DNA of 60,755 nt from Bacteroidales bacterium (GTDB lineage Bacteria > Bacteroidota > Bacteroidia > Bacteroidales > UBA932): NCBI GenBank assembly GCA_017398335.1, contig JAFQGK010000036.1, forward strand, positions 1 to 60,755, read 5' to 3'. The position numbers and the translations under genes are program-made. Under the pieces are notes generated by a model, which worked only from the letters and a program-made list of their open reading frames with translations, was not told the origin of the DNA and did no database searches. Shown here piece by piece: positions 1-7,530 of the stretch; positions within the stretch are counted from its first letter, which is position 1; each line of letters starts with the position of its first letter.

Positions 1-225
1 CCACCAATGCCATCGGTGTGGTCTCAGTTCCTTGGGCTCGATGCGGCAGAAAGTCAGGAAAAGCATCGAGAATATGAACAGAGGCTGGAGTATGCCGACG
101 ACATCTGAAAGGAAGGGACCGAACCTGTGGAGACAAGGGATCGCGTGATATATAAGATAAATGGATGCTCCCGTCGTCATAGCGATAGGAAGCATCCATT
201 CCCTTATTATCTTTTTCACGTCCAA
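1..225 (-). CDS. SBF-type (bile acid:sodium symporter-like) transporter, N-terminal fragment
   Basis: The minus strand stays open from 225 to the window edge (75 codons, no stop). It reads as a short charged N-terminus (DVKKIIREW), then MLPIAMTTGASIYLIYHAIP and a second hydrophobic stretch, GILQPLFIFSMLFLTFC, followed by RIEPKELRPHRWHWW. This alternation of helices with a PxPLFIFxMLFLTFC-like segment resembles the start of Bacteroidales transporters of the SBF/bile-acid-symporter superfamily, judged from memory of the family. The start is uncertain: TTG at 225 is two bases after the porin stop, GTG is at 219 and ATG is at 195. The gene follows the porin so closely that the two are probably co-transcribed. 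The C-terminal part lies outside the window, so substrate and completeness cannot be judged. Confidence 0.55.
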   Translation of the reverse strand, partial: MDVKKIIREWMLPIAMTTGASIYLIYHAIPCLHRFGPFLSDVVGILQPLFIFSMLFLTFCRIEPKELRPHRWHWW

Positions 226-226
226 T

Positions 227-1615
227 TTAGAATGTGAACTTTACCATCATGTTCACACGGTTGTTGCCGACCCAATGGAGGTTCTTGTCAGCAAGTGCGT
301 ACTTGTTCAAAGTGCCGCCATCATACTCTCCATACTGTACTGCCGTCCACTGGTACTCAAGACCAAGGGTAAACTTGCCGAAATTATAGAGGACCTGCGG
401 ATTGATACGGTACATCTGGTTGATGTTCGAGAATCCGTTGCTGCAGAAATAAACGTCACTCTTTGCAAGAGGAGTATTGGAAGCGCCCTCTGCAAGACCT
501 AAGTTCTTCACATAACCGAGGAAGAGTACACCCTGCCACTTCTTTCCATAGCAAAGCGAAAGCCATGAAGAAGAATTGCGCATTGAGGCGTATTTCCAAT
601 TAATAGGATCCGTTCTGTCAACCACTGCATAGCCGCTCATGAGGTTCATATGCTCTCCACCTTCTCCGAAAGTAGTCTTTGCCTTTACAGAGAACATCTT
701 ATGGGTATACTGGGTATACACATATCCGAGAACAGAGGTCTTGCGGTCTTTGACATGAACATCCAGTCCGGCTGCATTCTCTCCGATGTTTCTCGGCTTG
801 ATGCTCACAAGGTCTGCACCGACTCTGAAAAGGAAATCTTTTGTCTTGAATGCTACAGCTGCATATATTTCCGGTGTACATCCATACTTCATATAGATAG
901 CGGATGATCCGTCCGGACCTGCAGACTGATACTGCATCTGCCATACAGCGGCTGTAGAAACCACCCAGTTCTTGCCGAGATTGGCATCCATAGTAACCTG
1001 AGGAGTTCTTGAGAACGGTCCGAAAGGCGCTCCTGCCTCAAGGCTGAAAAGGTGCGGATGATCGGCAGCCATAGGATGCCATGCCTGACCAATCTTAAGA
1101 CCGACCTGAGCAGTCTCCTCTCCCGACATAGGGAGGTCTTTCCAGGTCACTGTAGCATATGCCTGACGAAGGCGCATGGCAGCAGTTCCGGAAATATTTG
1201 TATTTCCTGAGAATCCGGTGTTTGTCGTGAGCTTGGAAAGTCCGCTATAGAAGTCAGCCTCAACCTTTGCTCCGAAGTGGACATTCTTCACGAAATAGCC
1301 ACCTACATCAACTCCTACTCGGGAAGTCAGGGCGAGGAAACGGAAGTTAGGGCTGGCATTCAGGTCTTCACGTGCAGGATTGTTTACATCCGGCGTATTC
1401 CACTTGTTATCAAGCGGCATATAGTAGAACAGATCGGCAGTACCAGCCTTGCTGTCGCGGCTGTCGAATACGAAGTAGTTTCTTATGAATCCATAGAATT
1501 TGAAATGATTCTGGAGGTGCTCCTTGACAGGGGAATCCTTCTTATCAGCCTTCTGCTCTGCAAAGAGAGGGAAAGCCAGAATCATGGTCATCAGGATCAG
1601 TACCGTTTTTTTCAT
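227..1615 (-). CDS. Porin-like outer-membrane beta-barrel protein
   Basis: This 462-aa protein starts with a clear signal peptide (MKKTVLILMTMILAFPLFA) and ends in alternating aromatic/polar strands finishing VNMMVKFTF, the C-terminal Phe typical of barrels inserted by BamA. The body is rich in G/Y/F/N strands (for example FKFYGFIRNYFVF and VGVDVGGYFVKNVHFGAKVEADF). It resembles Bacteroidota porins of the DcaP/OprP-like kind, usually annotated only as hypothetical or porin. Two dicarboxylate-type carriers lie upstream on the same strand and an SBF-type transporter lies directly downstream, so a role in outer-membrane passage of small organic acids is plausible. That role is inferred from neighbours and not from a recognised binding site. 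The 5' side abuts a tandem palindromic repeat array. Confidence 0.75.
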   Translation of the reverse strand: MKKTVLILMTMILAFPLFAEQKADKKDSPVKEHLQNHFKFYGFIRNYFVFDSRDSKAGTADLFYYMPLDNKWNTPDVNNPAREDLNASPNFRFLALTSRVGVDVGGYFVKNVHFGAKVEADFYSGLSKLTTNTGFSGNTNISGTAAMRLRQAYATVTWKDLPMSGEETAQVGLKIGQAWHPMAADHPHLFSLEAGAPFGPFSRTPQVTMDANLGKNWVVSTAAVWQMQYQSAGPDGSSAIYMKYGCTPEIYAAVAFKTKDFLFRVGADLVSIKPRNIGENAAGLDVHVKDRKTSVLGYVYTQYTHKMFSVKAKTTFGEGGEHMNLMSGYAVVDRTDPINWKYASMRNSSSWLSLCYGKKWQGVLFLGYVKNLGLAEGASNTPLAKSDVYFCSNGFSNINQMYRINPQVLYNFGKFTLGLEYQWTAVQYGEYDGGTLNKYALADKNLHWVGNNRVNMMVKFTF

Positions 1616-1627
1616 AGAGGTTTTTTT

Positions 1628-1793
1628 AGATCCCCGGTCGGGCCGGGGATGACATTACTGATTATTTTCCCGGTCGAGCCGGGGATGATATTACTTAGGT
1701 CCACCGGTCGAGCCGGGGATGATATTACTTAGGTCCACCGGTCGGGGTGATATTATTTATGGTCACCTGGCAAACCGGGGATGATTGTATTTA
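1628..1793. repeat. Degenerate 34-bp tandem array of palindromic units
   Basis: About five copies of a unit built around CCGGTCGAGCCGGGGATGA followed by an AT-rich tail (TATTACTTAGG) lie between the first DASS gene and the porin. Copy starts judged from the GGTCG core are about 1636, 1672, 1706 and 1740, giving a 34-36 bp period. A final decayed copy sits at about 1769 and reaches into the DASS stop codon. The first copy (1628-1653) is a complete 26-nt palindromic unit identical in design to those found elsewhere in the window. The later copies lose one arm of the hairpin. Confidence 0.85.
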
Positions 1794-3257
1794 GAAGCCG
1801 ATGAAGATGAGCATCAGGTAACCGAGGACTAGTCCTATGGCACCCATTACGACACCTACTGTAGCCATCTGCTTTGTGTTGATCATTCCGGTAGAATGAG
1901 CGAGGGCATTAGGAGGCGTAGATACCGGGAGACACATTGCGAGAGATGCACAGATAGCCACTCCTATGATCATTGCAGGTACTCCACCGAGAGCCTCGAA
2001 TCCAGGATTTCCGGACATCGCCTTTCCTACAACGATAAGGATAGGAACCACAAGGTTTGCAGATGCCGAGTTGGAAATGAAGTTAGAAAGGAAGTAGCAG
2101 ATGAATCCGCCGACAAGCATAACAACAAGAGCATTCCAGCTTGCGAAAGGAATGGTATTGATAAGGGTTGTAGCCAGACCTGTCTGGTTGAGGGCTGTAC
2201 CGAGAGCGAAGCCGCCGGCAACCATCCAGAGGACCGCCCAGTTGATGTGCTCAAGATGCTTTGCCTTCATGATGCCTGTCGCTGAGAAGACTGCGAAAGG
2301 AATCATTGCAACGATATTGGAATTGACCTTGAAGAGGCTTTCACCTACCCACAGGATGATTGTAAGGGCGAATGTAACCCATACCACATATTTCTGGAAA
2401 GGAGTAACCTTTACTGGTGCACCTTCGATCTTCAGTTCGATAGACTTAGCCTTGAAAGGATAGAGCTTCATGAGAAGCACCCATGCAATCACGAGCATAA
2501 GGATAACGTAAGGCACCATTCTGAGCATCCAGCCTGCGAAAGTAATGTTATAGCCTGCTTCCTGAAGAGCTCCGAGGGCGATTGCATTCGGAGGTGTTCC
2601 GATAGGTGTACCCATACCACCTATGTTTGCAGCAATAGGGATTGCAAGTGCGAGGGATATTCTTCCGCCACCGTCCTTAGGAAGGGTTGCAAGGACCGGA
2701 GTAAGGAAGGTCAGCATCATTGCAGCGGTTGCCGTATTACTCATGAACATCGAAAAGATTCCGATAACAAGAAGGATACCTAGAAGCACTGTCTTCGGGT
2801 TGGTTCCGAAAGGCTTGAGCATCACCTTTGCCAGCTGGACATCGAGTCCCACCTTTGTAGCGGCGAAAGCAAGGACGAATCCACCGAGGAAGAGCATGAT
2901 CACAGGATCTGCAAAGGCAGCCATGATATCTTTGTAGTTGGTAAGAGCTCCAACGTTTTCCTTCGCAATAAGGAAGCCGAGACCCTTGTTCGAAGTGGTC
3001 AGAAGTATGGAAACGATTGCAACGACAGAAGTTGTCCATGTAGGAATCACTTCAAGAATCCACATCATCGCAGTAAATACGAATATTGCGATGACCCTCT
3101 GCTGGGTCAGAGTGAAGATCGGAAGACCGGTCTCGGGATTGATACCATAGAAAGATGTAGGCACTAAAGCCAGGAAGAAAGTGAAGACGCATACTATAAG
3201 GAAAGAAAGACAGCGTCTCAGGTTCATCGGATGACCCAGAAAAGAAAAATAGGACAT
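1791..3257 (-). CDS. SLC13/DASS family sodium:carboxylate symporter
   Basis: This 488-aa inner-membrane protein has about a dozen hydrophobic segments and the two inverted-repeat signature motifs of the DASS (SLC13) family: SNTATAAM in the first half and SNSASAN in the second. It also carries the paired GTPPNAIALG and STPPNALAHSTGM loops. These SNT-type motifs bind Na+ and substrate carboxylate in characterised relatives. Likely substrates are dicarboxylates such as succinate, fumarate or malate; sulfate or citrate cannot be excluded. It is paralogous to the next gene upstream and probably arose by tandem duplication. Start ATG 3257 (MSYFSFLGHP) is used; an internal ATG at 3227 is possible. 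No terminator lies downstream apart from the repeat array. Confidence 0.88.
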   Translation of the reverse strand: MSYFSFLGHPMNLRRCLSFLIVCVFTFFLALVPTSFYGINPETGLPIFTLTQQRVIAIFVFTAMMWILEVIPTWTTSVVAIVSILLTTSNKGLGFLIAKENVGALTNYKDIMAAFADPVIMLFLGGFVLAFAATKVGLDVQLAKVMLKPFGTNPKTVLLGILLVIGIFSMFMSNTATAAMMLTFLTPVLATLPKDGGGRISLALAIPIAANIGGMGTPIGTPPNAIALGALQEAGYNITFAGWMLRMVPYVILMLVIAWVLLMKLYPFKAKSIELKIEGAPVKVTPFQKYVVWVTFALTIILWVGESLFKVNSNIVAMIPFAVFSATGIMKAKHLEHINWAVLWMVAGGFALGTALNQTGLATTLINTIPFASWNALVVMLVGGFICYFLSNFISNSASANLVVPILIVVGKAMSGNPGFEALGGVPAMIIGVAICASLAMCLPVSTPPNALAHSTGMINTKQMATVGVVMGAIGLVLGYLMLIFIGF

Positions 3258-3333
3258 AACCGTAAAGTTTAGTTATTATTAGGTTTTATTGTGTTACAAC
3301 TAATATAACTTCAAAGTTGGACATTTTATTTAT

Positions 3334-3367
3334 AAAAAACAAGAGAGCAGCCATAATGACTGCTCTC
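3334..3367 (-). terminator. Rho-independent terminator of second DASS gene
   Basis: Stem GAGAGCAG (3343-3350) pairs with CTGCTCTC (3360-3367). On the minus strand it is followed by TTGTTTTTTA, just after the stop of the upstream DASS gene. It separates the two DASS genes transcriptionally. Confidence 0.85.
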
Positions 3368-3391
3368 GTGCATTATAAAATAGGGTTAGAA

Positions 3392-4897
3392 TTATCCGAA
3401 GAAACCTGTCGAACCGAGTACGATGAGCATTCCGTATCCGATCACAAGACCAAGAACTCCCATTACAAGGCCTGTCTTGATCATATCCTTCTGCTCGATC
3501 ATACCTGTTGCGGCTGCAATTGCATTAGGAGGTGTAGAGATAGGGAGTACCATACCGAGTGACGAGCCGATAGCGACTCCTACGAGGAGTGTGGTCACTC
3601 CACCGAGAGGTGCAAGGTTTGCCGCTACCGCTGCACTTGCTCCGACCGCTGCAAGGATAGGAACGAGGAGGGATGCTGTCGCTGTGTGCGAAATGAAGTT
3701 CGCCATAGCGTAGCAGATGAGTCCTGAACCGACTACCATCACAACTGCTGGCCATGAGCCGAATGGGATAGCATTGATGAGTGTCTGTGCAAGACCTGTC
3801 TCCTGAAGACCTACTCCGAGTGCGAAACCTCCGGCAACCATCCAGAGAACAGACCAGCTGATCTCCTCAAGGTCACGCTTAGTGAGGACACCGATGATGG
3901 CGCAGACACCTACAGGAAGCATTGCTACGACATTAGCATTCACACCTGTCTTCTTGTCAAGCACCCAAAGGAGAACTGTACAGATGAATGTGATGTAAAC
4001 AACGACAGATCTCCAGTCCTTCTTGAGCTCACCCTCGATGTTAAGGTTGATCTCCTTAGCCTTGAATGGGAAGAGTCTGAGAAGCATCACCCATGCGAAA
4101 AGAAGGAGTACGATAGTGAAAGGAATCATGAACATCATCCACTCGCCGAATCCAACTTCGATTCCGATCTCATTCATATACTTGAGGGCGATTGCATTCG
4201 GAGGTGTTCCGATTGGAGTACCCATACCACCGACATTGGCAGCGATAGGAATTGCAAGGGCAAGAGCTGTCTTACCCTTTCCGTCCGCAGGAAGTGCCTT
4301 GAGTACAGGTCCGAGGAATGTAAGCATCATTGCTGCTGTCGCAGTGTTGCTGAGGAACATTGAGAATACACCTGTCACCATGAGGAAGCCGAGGAGGACC
4401 CACTTAGGGTTCTTGCCGAAAGGCTTGAGCATCACACGTGCAAGGAAGAGGTCGAGACCGGTCTTCGATGCTGCAATCGCGAGGACGAAACCTCCGATGA
4501 AAAGCATGATGATAGGGTCTGCGAAGCAATGAAGGAGTGATTTATAGCTAGTCTGCACACCAAGAACCTCTGGAGCTGCATTCTCAAAGAATACAAGGCT
4601 GCTGTTTGAGGTGGTGAAAAGCAGAAGCACCACAACCATTACTGATGTTGTCCACGCCGGAACCGCCTCGAACAACCACATGAGAATGGCGAAGAGGAAG
4701 ATTGCGAGAGTTCTCTTCTGGATGATGGTCATGCCATCGATCCAAGTCTCTACAGGAAGGCACCATACTACGATGGCAGCTACGATGGCAATTGTAAGAC
4801 GGATCAGTCTTGACACTGTCTTGTCATCGGTCCTGTGAGCCCTTTTCCAATTATGGTAGGACTCTACAAGGTCATAACCTGGGAAAATCTTAAACAT
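3392..4897 (-). CDS. SLC13/DASS family sodium:carboxylate symporter (paralogue)
   Basis: This 501-aa polytopic membrane protein has the same architecture as its downstream neighbour. The first-half motif is SNTATAAMM with GTPPNAIALKYM. The second-half motif is SHTATAS (His replacing the usual Asn) with STPPNAIAAATGMI. A cytosolic N-terminal extension (MFKIFPGYDLVESYHNWKRAH) precedes the first helix. It probably imports C4-dicarboxylates or related anions with Na+. It has its own Bacteroidota-type promoter and terminator, so it is a single-gene unit. The SNT-to-SHT change in the second binding motif may mean a different specificity from the neighbour, which is inference. Confidence 0.88.
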   Translation of the reverse strand: MFKIFPGYDLVESYHNWKRAHRTDDKTVSRLIRLTIAIVAAIVVWCLPVETWIDGMTIIQKRTLAIFLFAILMWLFEAVPAWTTSVMVVVLLLFTTSNSSLVFFENAAPEVLGVQTSYKSLLHCFADPIIMLFIGGFVLAIAASKTGLDLFLARVMLKPFGKNPKWVLLGFLMVTGVFSMFLSNTATAAMMLTFLGPVLKALPADGKGKTALALAIPIAANVGGMGTPIGTPPNAIALKYMNEIGIEVGFGEWMMFMIPFTIVLLLFAWVMLLRLFPFKAKEINLNIEGELKKDWRSVVVYITFICTVLLWVLDKKTGVNANVVAMLPVGVCAIIGVLTKRDLEEISWSVLWMVAGGFALGVGLQETGLAQTLINAIPFGSWPAVVMVVGSGLICYAMANFISHTATASLLVPILAAVGASAAVAANLAPLGGVTTLLVGVAIGSSLGMVLPISTPPNAIAAATGMIEQKDMIKTGLVMGVLGLVIGYGMLIVLGSTGFFG

Positions 4898-4917
4898 ATT
4901 CTGTTATTTTTGTTAAT

Positions 4918-4948
4918 AAAAATGCGCTCGTTTTGAAAAACGGGCGCA
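4918..4948 (-). terminator. Hairpin with T-run between gdhA and DASS gene
   Basis: A 12-bp imperfect stem (4923-4934 with 4937-4948; GCGCTCGTTTT against AAAACGGGCGC) is followed on the minus strand by ATTTTTATTAA. It has terminator form for transcripts coming from gdhA. It also overlaps the -7 box of the downstream DASS promoter, so part of it would lie in the DASS leader. Confidence 0.6.
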
Positions 4949-4977
4949 AAGTTAACCTTTATTTATAATAAAGCAAC
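4947..4977 (-). promoter_or_regulatory. Bacteroidota promoter for DASS gene
   Basis: On the minus strand GTTG (4977-4974) is followed after 19 bp by TAACTTTG (4954-4947), matching the Bacteroidota -33 TTG / -7 TAnnTTTG consensus. The predicted transcript starts near 4940, about 45 nt before the ATG at 4897. Confidence 0.6.
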
Positions 4978-4991
4978 CAATTATTAATAAA

Positions 4992-5017
4992 AAGTCCCCG
5001 GTCAAGCCGGGGATGAC
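4992..5017. repeat. 26-nt palindromic unit after gdhA
   Basis: This is one complete unit of the family (AGTCCCCGG ... CCGGGGATGAC), starting three bases after the gdhA stop. Read on the minus strand it forms CCCCGG-loop-CCGGGG followed by ACTTTTTA. Here the repeat can itself serve as a gdhA terminator. Confidence 0.85.
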
Positions 5018-5019
5018 AA

Positions 5020-6360
5020 TTAAACTATGCCCTGTTCAAGCATTGCACGTGCAACCTTCATGAATCCGGCGATATTTGCTCCCTTGACATAATTGACATA
5101 TCCGTCTGCCTGGGTTCCATATTTCACGCAAGCCTCGTGGATGTTGCTCATTATCTGATGGAGTTTCTCGTCAACCTCTGCAGGGCTCCAGCTGATATGC
5201 ATGGCATTCTGAGTCATTTCAAGACCTGATGTGGCAACACCACCCGCATTCACAGCCTTACCTGGAGCAAACATGATTCCTGCATTCTGGAATGCAGCGA
5301 TTGCTTCAGGAGTACATCCCATATTCGACACCTCTGCCGCAAGCCATGTTCCGTTTGCTAGGAGTTCCTCGGCATCAGCACCGGTAAGCTCGTTCTGGAA
5401 TGCACAAGGCATGGCGATGTCACACTTGATGCTCCATGCCTTCTTGCCAGGGTAGAATGTCGCTGAAGGGAATTTCTCGGCGAAAGGAGCGACAACGTCG
5501 TTGTTTGAAGCACGAAGTTCGAGCATATATGCGATCTTCTCCGCATTCATTCCTTCCGGATCATAGATGGCTCCGTCCGGGCCCGAGATGGCGATAACCT
5601 TGGCGCCAAGCTCGGTAGCCTTTGTTGCAGCACCCCATGCTACATTACCGAAGCCTGAAAGAGCAACTGTCTTGCCCTTGATGTCCTTTCCTGCCATCTG
5701 AAGCATATGCTGCACGAAATACACAGCACCGAAACCTGTAGCCTCAGGACGGAGAATAGAGCCGCCCCAAGTCATTCCCTTGCCTGTAAGGACACCTGTA
5801 TTGTACTGCTGAGCGAGCTTCTTGTACATTCCATACATATAGCCGATCTCTCTTCCGCCGACTCCTATGTCACCTGCAGGAACGTCCTGGTCCGGACCTA
5901 TCACCTTCCAGAGCTCGAGCATGAAAGCCTGGCAGAAGCGCATGATCTCAGCGTCTGATTTTCCACGTGGATTGAAGTCAGAGCCACCCTTTCCACCACC
6001 CATAGGAAGGGTTGTGAGGGCATTCTTGAAAGTCTGCTCGAAACCGAGGAACTTCAGAATCGACAGGTTCACTGAAGGATGGAAACGGATTCCTCCCTTA
6101 TAAGGACCGATTGCAGAGTTGAACTGTACCCTGTAACCTGTGTTTGTCTGTATCTCGCCATTGTCATCAACCCAGGTAACCTTGAATGTAAGGATGCGTT
6201 CGGGTTCAACAATACGTTCTACGATCTTTGCATCTTCGAACTCAGGATGCTGGTTGTACACTTCTTCGATGGACTCCAACACTTCATGTACTGCCTGAAG
6301 ATACTCTTTCTCGTAAGGATATTTGGCCTGCAGTCTGGCCATCAGATCTTTAGTATTCAT
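5020..6360 (-). CDS. gdhA: Glutamate dehydrogenase
   Basis: This 446-aa protein matches the usual length of the hexameric bacterial GDH of about 50 kDa. The active-site block LPMGGGKGGSDFNPRGKSD contains the catalytic-site lysines. It is followed by VPAGDIGVGGREIGYMYG and the Rossmann motif VALSGFGNVAWGAA near residue 235. It interconverts 2-oxoglutarate plus ammonium with glutamate. Cofactor preference cannot be fixed by eye, though the biosynthetic NADP type is usual for this size class. It lies directly downstream of korB-korA, whose product may be 2-oxoglutarate, suggesting a nitrogen-assimilation node. It is flanked on both sides by palindromic repeat units. Confidence 0.97.
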   Translation of the reverse strand: MNTKDLMARLQAKYPYEKEYLQAVHEVLESIEEVYNQHPEFEDAKIVERIVEPERILTFKVTWVDDNGEIQTNTGYRVQFNSAIGPYKGGIRFHPSVNLSILKFLGFEQTFKNALTTLPMGGGKGGSDFNPRGKSDAEIMRFCQAFMLELWKVIGPDQDVPAGDIGVGGREIGYMYGMYKKLAQQYNTGVLTGKGMTWGGSILRPEATGFGAVYFVQHMLQMAGKDIKGKTVALSGFGNVAWGAATKATELGAKVIAISGPDGAIYDPEGMNAEKIAYMLELRASNNDVVAPFAEKFPSATFYPGKKAWSIKCDIAMPCAFQNELTGADAEELLANGTWLAAEVSNMGCTPEAIAAFQNAGIMFAPGKAVNAGGVATSGLEMTQNAMHISWSPAEVDEKLHQIMSNIHEACVKYGTQADGYVNYVKGANIAGFMKVARAMLEQGIV

Positions 6361-6392
6361 TATAATGGTTATTGTTAGTTATTGTTTCCTTC

Positions 6393-6469
6393 AGATCCCC
6401 GATCAGGTCGGGGATGACGCTGGCCAATCTGAACGAGTAGACGTCGTTGCCGGCGCTGACCGGAAATCT
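6393..6469. repeat. Head-to-head pair of palindromic units between korB and gdhA
   Basis: Unit A (6393-6418, AGATCCCCGATC ... GGGGATGAC) is followed after 24 nt by a degenerate inverted unit B (6443-6469, GTCGTTGCCGG ... CCGGAAATCT). Unit B runs into the korB stop codon. The GAC/GTC ends face each other, a BIME-like arrangement. Nothing else is visible in this 107-bp gap. Confidence 0.8.
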
Positions 6470-7487
6470 ATTTCACTTCCCAGGTCGAGCCGCTGCGAAG
6501 CAGGTCGTCTACGCACTGGATCTTTGATTTGGCCTTTACCTCTGCCACCTGATCACGGACACCGTCGTCATAGGTAACATCCTTTACATCGCGGATGATA
6601 CCGAGAGCGACAGGGAAATCCGGATATTTCATGTCTGCAAGCATCATATGTATGCCCACATTCTCCGAATGAGCATCGTGAACAAGGATATCATCCTCTG
6701 TTACGCCGTTCTCGCCTATAGTCACGACCCTGAGTCCCATTCCGTCAAGAACGAGTCCCTTGTCGCGGTTCTTTCCGAATATCATCTTTTCGCCATGGCG
6801 CAGAACAATGGTCCTGTCTGCACGGAACTCTCTGTCAGAGATAAGCTTATGTGCACCGTCATTGAAGATGACGCAGTTGGTAAGCATCTCCATCACCGAG
6901 CATCCGTCGTGCTTTGCGGCAGCTACCATGATTTCCGAAGATAGCTTGAGTTCCGAGTCAAGACTGCGCGCAAAGAAAGTTCCCTTTGCTCCGAGAACGA
7001 GGCTTCCCGGATTGAAAGGATGCTCGACAGTGCCGTAAGGAGAGGTCTTGGATATGGCTCCGAAGCGCGAAGTCGGAGAATACTGTCCTTTGGTCAGACC
7101 ATAGATCTGATTATTGAAAAGAATGATGTTGATATCCACATTCCTTCTGATGGCATGGATGAAATGATTTCCACCTATGGCAAGGGCATCTCCGTCTCCG
7201 CAGGCCTGCCATACTGTAAGGTCAGGATTCGCCACCTTTATACCCGTAGAGATAGCTGTCGCACGGCCGTGGATGCTGTGGAAGCCATATGTATTCATAT
7301 AATACGGAAGACGTGACGAACATCCGATACCGGATACCACTACATATCTTTCCTTGCTGTAGCCTAAAGCTTCTGTTACGTCAGGAAGGGCTCTCTGCAA
7401 TGCTGCAAGTACTCCATGGTCGCCACAACCCGGACACCATCTCACTTCCTGATCACTCTTGAATTCCTTGAATGTATATCTTGGCAT
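6468..7487 (-). CDS. korB: 2-oxoacid:ferredoxin oxidoreductase, beta subunit
   Basis: This 339-aa thiamine-diphosphate subunit opens with RWCPGCGDHGVLAALQ (the CxGC cluster/TPP region). It carries the TPP/Mg2+ motif GDGDALAIGGNHFIHA with downstream NNQIYGLTKGQYSP, all diagnostic of the beta chain of KorAB-type enzymes. With the alpha chain upstream it catalyses reversible oxidative decarboxylation of a 2-oxoacid to acyl-CoA with ferredoxin. 2-Oxoglutarate is the likely substrate because of family similarity and the adjacent gdhA, but a pyruvate or branched-chain enzyme cannot be excluded by eye. Catalysis is cytoplasmic. It is separated from korA by 43 bp that hold one repeat unit. Confidence 0.93.
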   Translation of the reverse strand: MPRYTFKEFKSDQEVRWCPGCGDHGVLAALQRALPDVTEALGYSKERYVVVSGIGCSSRLPYYMNTYGFHSIHGRATAISTGIKVANPDLTVWQACGDGDALAIGGNHFIHAIRRNVDINIILFNNQIYGLTKGQYSPTSRFGAISKTSPYGTVEHPFNPGSLVLGAKGTFFARSLDSELKLSSEIMVAAAKHDGCSVMEMLTNCVIFNDGAHKLISDREFRADRTIVLRHGEKMIFGKNRDKGLVLDGMGLRVVTIGENGVTEDDILVHDAHSENVGIHMMLADMKYPDFPVALGIIRDVKDVTYDDGVRDQVAEVKAKSKIQCVDDLLRSGSTWEVK

Positions 7488-7502
7488 AACTTTTTAATTT
7501 TG

Positions 7503-7528
7503 AGATTCCCGATCAAGTCGGGAATGAT
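7503..7528. repeat. 26-nt palindromic unit between korA and korB
   Basis: This single unit (AGATTCCCGATC ... GTCGGGAATGAT) fills most of the 43-bp gap between the korA stop and the korB start. Its transcript would form a stable intercistronic hairpin. Confidence 0.85.
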
Positions 7529-7530
7529 GG

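Noticed and set aside
161-502. Plus-strand open frame at the left edge
   Set aside because: It lies antisense to the porin end and the SBF-type fragment, and shows no domain or promoter.
1628-1793. Possible CRISPR array
   Set aside because: Repeats are degenerate palindromes with similar, not unique, sequence between them. Copies decay along the array, and no cas genes are present.
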